A stretch of DNA of 64,000 bases from contig NZ_FMDM01000001.1 of assembly GCF_900090105.1 (NCBI RefSeq), positions 558,001 to 622,000 on the forward strand. Reading direction: 5' to 3'. Every line of letters starts with the position of its first letter. Position 1 is the first letter of the stretch. Of the stretch, positions 55,886 through 63,144 are shown one piece after another. The translations under genes and the position numbers were made by a program. Origin of the DNA: Micromonospora humi. Its GTDB lineage: Bacteria > Actinomycetota > Actinomycetes > Mycobacteriales > Micromonosporaceae. The notes beneath the pieces are model-generated. The model ran no database searches and was not told the origin of the DNA. It worked only from the letters and a program-made list of their open reading frames with translations.

Positions 55886-56431
55886 TCAGGCGTCGCGCGG
55901 CGCCCGCTTCGGGAAGACGGTGTAGGCCACCGGCCAGAACACCAGCCAGGCCGCCATGGCCAGGGTGAGCCGGGCGGCCCACGCCCACAATTCCTCGGTG
56001 CGTTCGGCGTCGCCGACCAGGGCGACGCCGCCGAGCAGCACCGCGCAGGCGACCGCCCACCCGATCATGCCCTTGCCCCACTCCCGCCACTCGTGCCGGG
56101 CCCGGGCCCACCCGTAGCGGGGCGCGCGGCGCGGCGGTGGTCCGCCGGCGAACCGGTGCGCGAACCGCTCGTCGGCCCAGCGCACCATGCTGTGCCCGAA
56201 CGCGACCGAGAAGCCGAGGTACGCGGCGGCGAGGCCGTGGGCGAAGGTGGCGGTGCCGCCGCCGCGCAGGTCGACGATCGTGGCGGCCAGCAGGACGAGG
56301 TCGACGGCGGGCACGGCGAGCAGCAGCGCGGCGCCGAGGCGGGGTCGGCGCAGCGGATACCGGGCGACCAGGCCGGCGGCCAGGAACAGCCAGAACGCCA
56401 CCTCGCACGCGACGATGACTCCGATGAGCAT
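55886..56431 (-). CDS. Conserved hypothetical membrane protein
   Basis: 181 residues from ATG at 56431 (GGGGAGG ribosome site). Five or so transmembrane helices (IGVIVACEVAFWLFLAAGLVARY first), with a central basic, Trp-rich cytoplasmic loop (RAPRYGWARARHEWREWGKG). Family not recognised. It is divergent from a TetR regulator that probably controls it. Confidence 0.7.
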   Translation of the reverse strand: MLIGVIVACEVAFWLFLAAGLVARYPLRRPRLGAALLLAVPAVDLVLLAATIVDLRGGGTATFAHGLAAAYLGFSVAFGHSMVRWADERFAHRFAGGPPPRRAPRYGWARARHEWREWGKGMIGWAVACAVLLGGVALVGDAERTEELWAWAARLTLAMAAWLVFWPVAYTVFPKRAPRDA

Positions 56432-56504
56432 GCGACCTCCCCGTTTTAGTACGCTGTGCGACAACAACCCTAGCAACCGCCGTCCACCAGCCGCCGGAGG
56501 GGCC
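56432..56504. promoter_or_regulatory. Divergent promoter region of membrane protein and TetR genes
   Basis: A 73-bp gap containing TTTTAGTACGCTGTGCGAC and TAGCAA, the most A+T-rich part of this neighbourhood. TAGTACGCT looks like a -10 region for the plus strand; the first seven bases next to the membrane-protein gene hold its ribosome site. A TetR operator is expected here but I could not find a clear palindrome. Confidence 0.4.
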
Positions 56505-57104
56505 GTGCCCAAGATCGTCGACCATGACGCCCGCCGAGCCGAGCTGGCCGAGGCGATGTGGCGGGTGGTCTACCGCGACGGCGTCGGCGCGGCCACGGTG
56601 CGCAGCATCGCCGCCGAGGCCGGCTGGTCGCCCAGCGCCCTGCGGCACTACTTCGCCACCCAGACCGAGCTGCTGGTCTTCGCCATGGAACACGTGATGG
56701 CCGCGGCGACCCAACGGTTCACCGCCGACCACCGCACCGGCCCCGCCCGCCACGTCGTCCAGGGCATGCTGGAGGAACTGCTGCCGCTGGACCGCCAGCG
56801 CGTCCGGGAGGCCGAGGTGTGGCTGCTGCTCGCCGCCCGGGCGCAGGTCGACCCCGCCGCCCGGGAGCGGATGACCGAGGCCGACGACGGCGTACGCCGG
56901 GCCGCCGAACTCGCCGTCGCGCTGCTCACCGGCGAACGACCGGCCGACGAGGCGGCGGTCGCCCGCCTGCACGCCCTGCTCGACGGCCTCACCCTGCACG
57001 CGCTGCTGCACCCCGACCGGATGCCGCCGCAGCGACTCCGCGACCTGCTCGCCGCGCACCTCGACCAGCTCGCCCGCGACGGGTCGGCGGCACCCCCCGG
57101 ATAA
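56505..57104 (+). CDS. TetR-family transcriptional regulator
   Basis: 199 residues from GTG at 56505 (GGAGGGG ribosome site). The N-terminal helix-turn-helix VRSIAAEAGWSPSALRHYFATQTELL is the TetR recognition unit, followed by an all-helical ligand domain with LDGLTLHALLHPDRMPP near the C-terminus, typical of the BetI/TetR_C_6 group. Likely autoregulated and repressing the divergent membrane-protein gene. Confidence 0.9.
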   Translation: MPKIVDHDARRAELAEAMWRVVYRDGVGAATVRSIAAEAGWSPSALRHYFATQTELLVFAMEHVMAAATQRFTADHRTGPARHVVQGMLEELLPLDRQRVREAEVWLLLAARAQVDPAARERMTEADDGVRRAAELAVALLTGERPADEAAVARLHALLDGLTLHALLHPDRMPPQRLRDLLAAHLDQLARDGSAAPPG

Positions 57105-57107
57105 GGT
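57102..57107 (+). promoter_or_regulatory. Leaderless promoter -10 box of diacylglycerol-kinase family gene
   Basis: TAAGGT overlaps the TetR stop codon and ends 7 nt before GTG 57115. Confidence 0.55.
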
Positions 57108-57114
57108 CGGACCC

Positions 57115-58044
57115 GTGCGGACCAAGCAGGAACTGTCGGCGGCGATCCGGGAACGACGGCGGGCGGCGCTGGTGGTCAACGCCCACTCCCGCCGGGGCCG
57201 CCGGCTCTACGACACCGTCCACTCGCGCCTGCGCGCGGCCGGGTTCACGCTGCTCGGCGCGTATCCGGTGGACCGGCCGGGCGAACTCGACCGGGCGCTG
57301 GCCGAGGCCGTCGACCTCGGGCCGGACCTGCTGGTCACCGGCGGCGGCGACGGCACCATCGGGGCGGCGGCCCGGCTGCTCGCCCACCGCGACGTCGCGC
57401 TGGGCCTGCTTCCGCTGGGCACCACGAACAACTTCGCCCGCACCGTCGGCGTCCCGCTCGACCTCGACGCGGCGGTCGCGGTGCTCACCGACGGCAAGGT
57501 GATCGACGTCGACCTGGGCCTGATCGGCGACACCCGGTTCACCAACCACGTCGGGATCGGCCTGTCCGCCGACATCATGCTGACCGCGCCGCCCCGACTG
57601 AAGCGCGCCGTGGGCCGGCTGGCCTACCCGCTCACCGCGCTCGGGCTGCTGGCCCGGCACCGGCCGTTGCGGGTGACCGTCCGCGCCGAGGGGCGGGACC
57701 ACGCGTTCACCACGCACCAGGTGTACGTGGCCAACGGCGGGTTCCACGCCGGGCGACCGATCACATCCGACGCCAACGCCGACGACCGGCTGCTGGTCGC
57801 GTACCCGGTGGGTGGGGCCAGCCGGCGCGGGCTGCTGCGCGAGACGGCGCGCAACGCCGCCGCCGGCCGCCGCCGCACCCTCGGCGACGAACCGTTCCTG
57901 GCCGTCCGCCAGCTCTGGCTGGAAACCGACCGGCCGGCCCGCATCGAGGTCGACGGCGAGCCGTACGGCCGGACGCCGGTGCGCATCGGCCTGGACCCGA
58001 ACGCGCTGCGGCTGATGGCCCCCGCGGACAGCCCGGACCACTGA
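57115..58044 (+). CDS. Diacylglycerol/lipid kinase family protein
   Basis: 309 residues. VVNAHSRRGRR near the N-terminus, the ATP-binding GGGDGTIGAAARLL, and LPLGTTNNFARTVGVPLD identify the DAGK catalytic domain; the C-terminal beta-sandwich carries FTNHVGIGLSADIM and IEVDGEPYGRTPV. It phosphorylates diacylglycerol, sphingosine-like or another lipid, probably at the inner membrane face. The extra TxxN motif is normal for YegS/DagK. Confidence 0.9.
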   Translation: MRTKQELSAAIRERRRAALVVNAHSRRGRRLYDTVHSRLRAAGFTLLGAYPVDRPGELDRALAEAVDLGPDLLVTGGGDGTIGAAARLLAHRDVALGLLPLGTTNNFARTVGVPLDLDAAVAVLTDGKVIDVDLGLIGDTRFTNHVGIGLSADIMLTAPPRLKRAVGRLAYPLTALGLLARHRPLRVTVRAEGRDHAFTTHQVYVANGGFHAGRPITSDANADDRLLVAYPVGGASRRGLLRETARNAAAGRRRTLGDEPFLAVRQLWLETDRPARIEVDGEPYGRTPVRIGLDPNALRLMAPADSPDH

Positions 58045-58047
58045 CGG

Positions 58048-58308
58048 TCAGATCGGGCGGTCCTCGTCGGGCAGCGGGATCTCCTGGTTCTGCTCCAGCG
58101 CGTCGGCCGGGTCCAGGTCGTCGCGGACCGACTCGCCCAGGCCGGCGCGCTCGCTCGGCGGGCGCAGCACACCCTGCTCGGCCAGGTCGGCCTCGGCCGC
58201 CTCGGGCACGGCGTCCGCCACCCGCTCGGGCGGGCCGACGACCCGCTGGTCCTGCCGCTGCTCCTGGGCGTCGGCCTCCGGTGGGCGGCGCAGCGCGTCC
58301 TCGCTCAT
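58048..58308 (-). CDS. Small acidic hypothetical protein
   Basis: 86 residues, acidic and hydrophilic, with RPPSERAGLGESVRDDLDPADALEQNQEIPLPDED. The DPADALEQ stretch occurs in small conserved actinobacterial proteins of unknown function. It overlaps the DUF2267 gene by 4 bp, so the two are co-translated. Confidence 0.65.
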   Translation of the reverse strand: MSEDALRRPPEADAQEQRQDQRVVGPPERVADAVPEAAEADLAEQGVLRPPSERAGLGESVRDDLDPADALEQNQEIPLPDEDRPI

Positions 58309-58706
58309 CGCGCCGCCCGCCGCACGACCGGTGCGCTCCGGTCGACCAGGCCGTCGTAACCGGCCGGGAGTTGGGCGACGGCCTGCGCGTAGGCGGCCGG
58401 GTCGAGCGCGTCGCGCAGCACGTCGAAGACGGCGGTCACCCCGTCGCGGGCCGCGTCGACGTCCACGTCGGCGCGCCCGCCGACCCGCGCCACGAACTCG
58501 TCGAGCCCGAACGCCTCGGCGGCCTCGGCCGGGCCGAACGCGTACGCCCGCAGCGCCTCCGGGAGCCGGTCGGCCAGGTCGCGGGCCTCCCCGCCGTCGA
58601 TCCGCTCGGCCAGCGTGGTCAACGTGGCCCGGGTGACCGCGGCGGCCTGCTCCGCGGACGCCCCGCAGCGCCTGGCCACCGCGCCGACGAACTGGTCCTG
58701 GTCCAT
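58305..58706 (-). CDS. DUF2267-family protein
   Basis: 133 residues from ATG at 58706 (AGGGAGG ribosome site). Two helical repeats (DQFVGAVARRCGASAEQAAAVTRATLTTLAERIDGGEARDLADRLPEALRAY and FGLDEFVARVGGRADVDVDAARDGVTAVFDVLRDAL) are the DUF2267 pattern. Function unknown. Two-gene operon with the small acidic protein. Confidence 0.85.
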   Translation of the reverse strand: MDQDQFVGAVARRCGASAEQAAAVTRATLTTLAERIDGGEARDLADRLPEALRAYAFGPAEAAEAFGLDEFVARVGGRADVDVDAARDGVTAVFDVLRDALDPAAYAQAVAQLPAGYDGLVDRSAPVVRRAAR

Positions 58707-58801
58707 CTCGCCGCCTCCCTCTGCCGGGACAGCGGGATTCCCGCGCTCAGCCGCCGCAAACGGCTGCCGGGCGGTGTCGGGTCGCGGCCTCGGGACGTGA
58801 C

Positions 58802-59182
58802 TCAGGCGACCCGGGGCACCGGCCAGGCCACCCGGTGCGCGGTGGCGTCGATCTGCCCGGTCCGTTCCAGGTCGATCGGCTCGGTCCGTTCCACGGCGAT
58901 CTGCCCGGTCCGTTCGACGGCCGGGTCCGTCGGCGCGTCCACCACGACCCCGGTGCCGGTGGAATCCCGGTCGGCATCGTCGCGCACGACGGTGAGCAGG
59001 TCCAGGAACCGGTCGAGGTCCGTCGCGGCCAGCCGGAACGAGCCACGACACCGGGGGCCGGTCCAGAGCGAGAGGACCACGGCGCCCCGGTCGGGGTGGT
59101 AGCTGACCCGCAGCGTCCGGTCCTCGCCGCGCAGGTCGCCGAACAGGTCACCGAACTCGGGCAGCGGTCGCACCTCTCCCAT
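58802..59182 (-). CDS. Hypothetical protein with ERTGQI repeats
   Basis: 126 residues from ATG at 59182. The N-terminal 80 residues (FGDLFGDLRGEDRTLRVSYHPDRGAVVLSLWTG...CRGSFRLAATDLDRFLDLL) look like a beta-rich globular fold of a conserved actinobacterial family. It ends in three 8-residue repeats (VERTGQIA, VERTEPID, LERTGQID) and a short tail. No function is evident. Confidence 0.65.
   Translation of the reverse strand: MGEVRPLPEFGDLFGDLRGEDRTLRVSYHPDRGAVVLSLWTGPRCRGSFRLAATDLDRFLDLLTVVRDDADRDSTGTGVVVDAPTDPAVERTGQIAVERTEPIDLERTGQIDATAHRVAWPVPRVA
58850..58921 (-). repeat. 24-bp in-frame tandem repeat
   Basis: Units start at 58850, 58874 and 58898, each beginning GATC and containing CGGTCCGTTC on the plus strand. 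They encode the ERT(G/E)(Q/P)I repeats of the hypothetical protein. Confidence 0.85.
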
Positions 59183-59305
59183 CGATCCAGGATGCCCCAC
59201 CCGGACCCGGGAGGGAAGGCCCGGCCCGCCGGTGCACCCGGCGGGCCGGGCGACGCGGCCGGGAGTAGCGTGCGACGCGGAACCCGCAACGAGGAGGTCC
59301 GGACA

Positions 59306-60058
59306 GTGCAGCCGACGATCGTGGACGTGCCCACCCCCGACGGAACGGCGGACGCCTATCTGGCCCGGCCGGACTCCGGCGGGCCGTTCCCCGGCGTCCT
59401 GCTGTTCATGGACGCCTTCGGGCTGCGGCCCCGGCTGGCCGAGATGGCCGGGACGATCGCCGCCCGCGGGTACGTCGTGCTGGTGCCCAACCTGTTCCAC
59501 CGCGCCGGCCGCACCGGGCCGGTGGACATGTCCGCCCTGGCCGACGACAGCCGGCGCGCCGAGCTGTTCGCCCGGGTCGGTCCGATGATCGCCGCGCTGA
59601 CGCCGGCGACGGTGGCCCGCGACACCGCCGCCTACCTGGACTTCCTCGCCGCCCAGCCGGACGTCGCGCCCGGCCCGGCAGCGATCACCGGCTACTGCAT
59701 GGGCGGCACGAACGCGCTGCGGGCGATCGAGGCGCACCCGGACCGGATCGCCGCCGTGGCGGCGTTCCACGCCGGGCGGGTGGTCACCGACGCGCCGGAC
59801 AGCCCGCACCTCGGTGTCGGCGCGGTCACCGGGGAGCTCTACTTCGGCCACGCCGACCAGGACGCCTCGATGACCGCCGAGCAGATCGCCGTGCTGGAGA
59901 AGACCCTGGACGCGGCTGGCGTCACCTACCGCTCGGAGGTCTACCCGGGGGCCCACCACGGCTACACCCAGGCGGACACCCCGATGTACGACGAGCAGGC
60001 CACCGAGCGGCACTGGGCGGCGCTGTTCGATCTGCTGGAGCGCACGTTCCGGCGCTGA
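59306..60058 (+). CDS. Dienelactone hydrolase family protein
   Basis: 250 residues from GTG at 59306 (GAGGAGG ribosome site). Alpha/beta-hydrolase with nucleophile Cys in GYCMGGTNA, acid Asp in FGHADQDAS and His in GAHHGYTQAD, the DLH triad. It hydrolyses dienelactone-like or other small esters; the true substrate is unknown and no aromatic pathway genes are adjacent. Confidence 0.93.
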   Translation: MQPTIVDVPTPDGTADAYLARPDSGGPFPGVLLFMDAFGLRPRLAEMAGTIAARGYVVLVPNLFHRAGRTGPVDMSALADDSRRAELFARVGPMIAALTPATVARDTAAYLDFLAAQPDVAPGPAAITGYCMGGTNALRAIEAHPDRIAAVAAFHAGRVVTDAPDSPHLGVGAVTGELYFGHADQDASMTAEQIAVLEKTLDAAGVTYRSEVYPGAHHGYTQADTPMYDEQATERHWAALFDLLERTFRR

Positions 60059-60114
60059 CCCGTCCGCAGGCCACCGGCGCGCGACTGGCACCTGCCACCA
60101 CCGGCCCGGCTGGT

Positions 60115-60120
60115 TAGCGT
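60115..60120 (+). promoter_or_regulatory. Leaderless promoter -10 box of RraA-like gene
   Basis: TAGCGT ends 7 nt before ATG 60128. Confidence 0.6.
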
Positions 60121-60127
60121 CGGCCCC

Positions 60128-60841
60128 ATGGAGACCGACCGCACCGCGATGGCCGTGCGCTTCGCCGCGCTGACCACCGCCCACGTCGCCGACGCCTGCC
60201 TGCGGGCCGGGGTGCCGGTGCGCTGCGCCCCGGCCGTCGTACGCCCGCTGCGGGCCGGGTGGCGCCTGGCCGGGCGGGTGCTGCCGGCCCGGCACGCCGG
60301 CAGCGTCGACGTGTTCCTGGAGGCGATCGACCGGGCGTCGGCGGGCGACGTGCTGGTGGTCGACGACGGCGGGCGCACCGACCGGGCGTGCGTGGGCGAC
60401 CTGGTGGTGCGGGAGGCCCGGGCGGCCGGCCTGGCCGGCCTGGTGGTGTGGGGCGCGCACCGGGACACCGCCGACCTGACGGCGGTCGGGCTGCCCGTGT
60501 TCAGCGCCGGCGTCACCCCGACCGGGCCGCTGGAACTGGACCCGCCGCCGGCCGGGGCGCTGGACTCGGCGCGGGTCGGCCCGTGCACGGTGGACGCCCG
60601 CGACCTGGTCCTGGCCGACGACGACGGCGTGCTCTTCGTGCCCGCCGACGCCGCCGGCGAGTTGTTCGACCTGGCCGGGTCCATCCGGGACACCGAGCGG
60701 CGGCAGGCCGACCGGATCGCCGCCGGCGAGTCGCTGCGCGCGCAGCTCGGGTTCGGCGACTACCTGACCGCCCGGGCGGCGGACCCGACGCTGACGTTCC
60801 GGGCGCACCTGCGCGCGGTGGGCGGCGCGATCGAGGAGTGA
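60128..60841 (+). CDS. RraA-like / HMG-aldolase-fold family protein
   Basis: 237 residues. GDVLVVDDGGRTDRACVGDLVVREARAAGLAGLVVWGAHRDT is the RraA-family core, including GxxRD-like substrate-binding residues and metal Asp. Homologues are called demethylmenaquinone methyltransferase-like or 4-hydroxy-4-methyl-2-oxoglutarate aldolases; the RNase E-inhibitor role of E. coli RraA is not expected here. Convergent with the response-regulator gene, 3 bp apart. Confidence 0.85.
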   Translation: METDRTAMAVRFAALTTAHVADACLRAGVPVRCAPAVVRPLRAGWRLAGRVLPARHAGSVDVFLEAIDRASAGDVLVVDDGGRTDRACVGDLVVREARAAGLAGLVVWGAHRDTADLTAVGLPVFSAGVTPTGPLELDPPPAGALDSARVGPCTVDARDLVLADDDGVLFVPADAAGELFDLAGSIRDTERRQADRIAAGESLRAQLGFGDYLTARAADPTLTFRAHLRAVGGAIEE

Positions 60842-60844
60842 GGC

Positions 60845-61471
60845 TCAGCCGCCGCGCGCCCACAGGGCCAGGCGCACCCGGTTGGGGCTGGCGGTCTTCG
60901 TCATCAGGCTGGTGATGTGGGTCTTCACCGTGGTCACGCCGATGTGCAGCCGTTCCGCGATCTCGGTGTTGGACAGCCCTTCCGCGACCAGGCCGAGCAC
61001 GTCCTGCTCGCGGGCGGTCAGTTCGGCCGTGCGTCGCGGTGCGTCGACCCGGGCGTGCACGGCCCGCTGGACCAGTCGGCGCAGCACGTCCGGGCTGAAC
61101 GGGCTCTCCCCGGCGGCGGCCCGGCGCACCCCGTCGAGCAGCTCGGCCGGTGGCGCGTCCTTGAGCAGGAAGCCGCAGGCGCCCGCGGTCAGCGCCGGGT
61201 AGAGGTGGTCGTCGTCGCCGAACGTGGTGAGCACCATGATCCGGGTGGCCGGCCGGTCGGCGAGGATCCGGCTGGTCGCGCTGATCCCGTCGACGCCCGG
61301 CATCCGCAGGTCCATCACCACCACGTCCGGGCGCAGCCGGGCGGCGAGGGTGACCGCGTCGCGGCCGTTGTCGGCCTCGCCGACGACCTCCAGGTCGGGC
61401 TGGGCGTCGCAGAGCATCCGCAGGCCGGCCCGGATGAGGTGCTGGTCGTCGACCAGCAGGACCCGGATCAC
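60845..61471 (-). CDS. LuxR/NarL-type response regulator (second pair)
   Basis: 208 residues. Receiver with LLVDDQHLIRAGLRML, phospho-Asp in DVVVMDLRMPGVDG and Lys in GFLLKDAPP; C-terminal HTH LTAREQDVLGLVAEGLSNTEIAERLHIGVTTVKTHITSLMTK. The start overlaps the kinase stop by 4 bp, making them a cognate pair. Targets unknown. Confidence 0.95.
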   Translation of the reverse strand: MIRVLLVDDQHLIRAGLRMLCDAQPDLEVVGEADNGRDAVTLAARLRPDVVVMDLRMPGVDGISATSRILADRPATRIMVLTTFGDDDHLYPALTAGACGFLLKDAPPAELLDGVRRAAAGESPFSPDVLRRLVQRAVHARVDAPRRTAELTAREQDVLGLVAEGLSNTEIAERLHIGVTTVKTHITSLMTKTASPNRVRLALWARGG

Positions 61472-62691
61472 GCCGGCTCCGGCGCGACCGGCCGGGGCGG
61501 CGGCGCCCCACCGGGGGCCCGGTCCGGGCCGGCCGGCAGGACGGTGCGCACCTGCCAGCCCGTTTCGGTCGGCCCGGCCTCCAGCCGCCCGCCGAGCACC
61601 TCCACCCGTTCCCGCATCCCGACCAGGCCGTGGCCGCCGCCGGACGGCACGCCGGCCGGCGCGGCGCCGCGCCCGTCGTCGGACACCGCCCAGTGCACCG
61701 CGCCGTCCACCATCGACACGGTCAGCCGGGCCCGGGCCGCCGCGCCCGCATGCTTCGCCACGTTCGTCAACGCCTCCTGGGTCAGCCGCAGCACCGCCTG
61801 ACCGCGGACCGCGTCCAGCGTGCCGACGGCCGCGTCCACGTCGGCCTCCACCACGACGCCGGCCTGCCGGGCCCGGTCCACCGCCGCCCCGAGAGCCGCC
61901 GGCAGCGCCGCCGGCTCGATGACCGTCAGCGCCGCGTCACCCCGGACGCCGTCCGGTTCGCGCAGCACCGCGACCAGCCGGCGCAGGTCGGTCAGCGCCG
62001 CCGTGCCGGTGGTGTGCACGTCGTCGAAGACCGCGCCCACCCGGGGGTCCAGGTCCGGCAGCACGTGCCGGGCCACCCCGACCCGCAGCACCATCGACGC
62101 GACGTGGTGGGCGAGCACGTCGTGCAGTTCGCGGGCGATGGCGCTGCGCTCGTCGGCGCGGGCGGCCCGGCTCTCCGACTCGCGCCGGTGCTGCTCGGCC
62201 GCGGCCCGCTCCTCGGCCTGCCGGCCCAGCTCCCGGGTGGTCCGCACGACCAGCCCGAGCAGCAGCGGCAGGCCGACGGTGACGGCCAGCCCGAACACAC
62301 CGGTGAGCGCCTGCCGGACCGGCGCGCCGATCACCCGGCTCACGTCGATCGTGGCCACCAGCCCGGCCGCCAGCCAGAACGTGCGCGGCCGGCTCGCCCG
62401 CATGGTCAGCTCCAGCAGCGCCCAGCTCGCGCCGACCTGGTTGATCGTCACGTCGTCGACCAACGGGAGTGCCGCCACCAGCAGGGCGGACTGGATCATC
62501 AGGTTCAGCAGCGGCCGTCGGTGGCACAGCAGCGCCACCGCGAACGCCGCGACCGCGAGCCACCACTGCGTCGCGGTCGGGGCGGGCCGGCCGTGCGCGC
62601 CGATGACCAGGTAGCCGACACCGCTGAGATCCAGCAGCAACATCCGCGCGAGCGTGTCCCGCGCGTCGAACAACCGCCCCACCCAGCCCAC
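61468..62691 (-). CDS. Sensor histidine kinase, HisKA_3 type (second pair)
   Basis: 407 residues from GTG at 62691. About five transmembrane helices (20-160), a short coiled linker (RQAEERAAAEQHRRESESRAA), phospho-His in RSAIARELHDVLAHHVASM, and HATPase_c with EALTNVAKHAGAA and DDGRGAAPAGVPSGGGHGLVGM. A TAGGCT box (62698-62703) ends 6 nt before the start and overlaps the upstream gene's stop codon, so it can be transcribed alone. Confidence 0.94.
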   Translation of the reverse strand: MGWVGRLFDARDTLARMLLLDLSGVGYLVIGAHGRPAPTATQWWLAVAAFAVALLCHRRPLLNLMIQSALLVAALPLVDDVTINQVGASWALLELTMRASRPRTFWLAAGLVATIDVSRVIGAPVRQALTGVFGLAVTVGLPLLLGLVVRTTRELGRQAEERAAAEQHRRESESRAARADERSAIARELHDVLAHHVASMVLRVGVARHVLPDLDPRVGAVFDDVHTTGTAALTDLRRLVAVLREPDGVRGDAALTVIEPAALPAALGAAVDRARQAGVVVEADVDAAVGTLDAVRGQAVLRLTQEALTNVAKHAGAAARARLTVSMVDGAVHWAVSDDGRGAAPAGVPSGGGHGLVGMRERVEVLGGRLEAGPTETGWQVRTVLPAGPDRAPGGAPPPRPVAPEPA

Positions 62692-62700
62692 CGCGCCAGC

Positions 62701-63144
62701 CTAGGCAACCGCGGCGGCCGGAGCCACCGGCCGCCGCCACCGCCGGCGCAGTCCGAGGTGGACGGCCAGCCCGAGTGGGCCGAGCAGGATGGTGAGCAGC
62801 AGCACGCCGGCGGTGAGCACTGCCGGGACGCCCCGCTCCCGCGCGTCGGCGAAGATCCAGCGGCCCACGAACAGGTCGAAGCCGATCATGTGGGCCCAGG
62901 CCGCCGCCGCGCCGTCGGCGGTGCCGAGGAGGTCCCGCAGGCCGTCCAGGGTCGGCGCGGTGACCACCGGCAGCACCGCGCCGAGTGCCGGCAGCACCAG
63001 CAGCGCGTACACCAGCAGAACGGGCGCCACGATCAGCGGCGAGCCGACGATCCGGGTTGTCCACGACCAGCGCGGCGCCAGGATCATCAGCGCCCAGAAC
63101 GGGGCGGCTAGGGCGAACGTCAACCCGAACAGCGCGCCGCTCAT
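62701..63144 (-). CDS. ABA4-like family membrane protein
   Basis: 147 residues, four transmembrane helices. LVYALLVLPALGAVLP and WAHMIGFDLFVGRWIFADARERG match the ABA4-like family (plant members act in neoxanthin formation; bacterial ones are uncharacterised). It overlaps the upstream membrane-protein gene by 4 bp. Confidence 0.85.
   Translation of the reverse strand: MSGALFGLTFALAAPFWALMILAPRWSWTTRIVGSPLIVAPVLLVYALLVLPALGAVLPVVTAPTLDGLRDLLGTADGAAAAWAHMIGFDLFVGRWIFADARERGVPAVLTAGVLLLTILLGPLGLAVHLGLRRRWRRPVAPAAAVA

Noticed and set aside
62701..63144. Carotenoid (neoxanthin) biosynthesis gene
   Set aside because: Bacterial ABA4-like proteins are uncharacterised and no carotenoid genes are present here.
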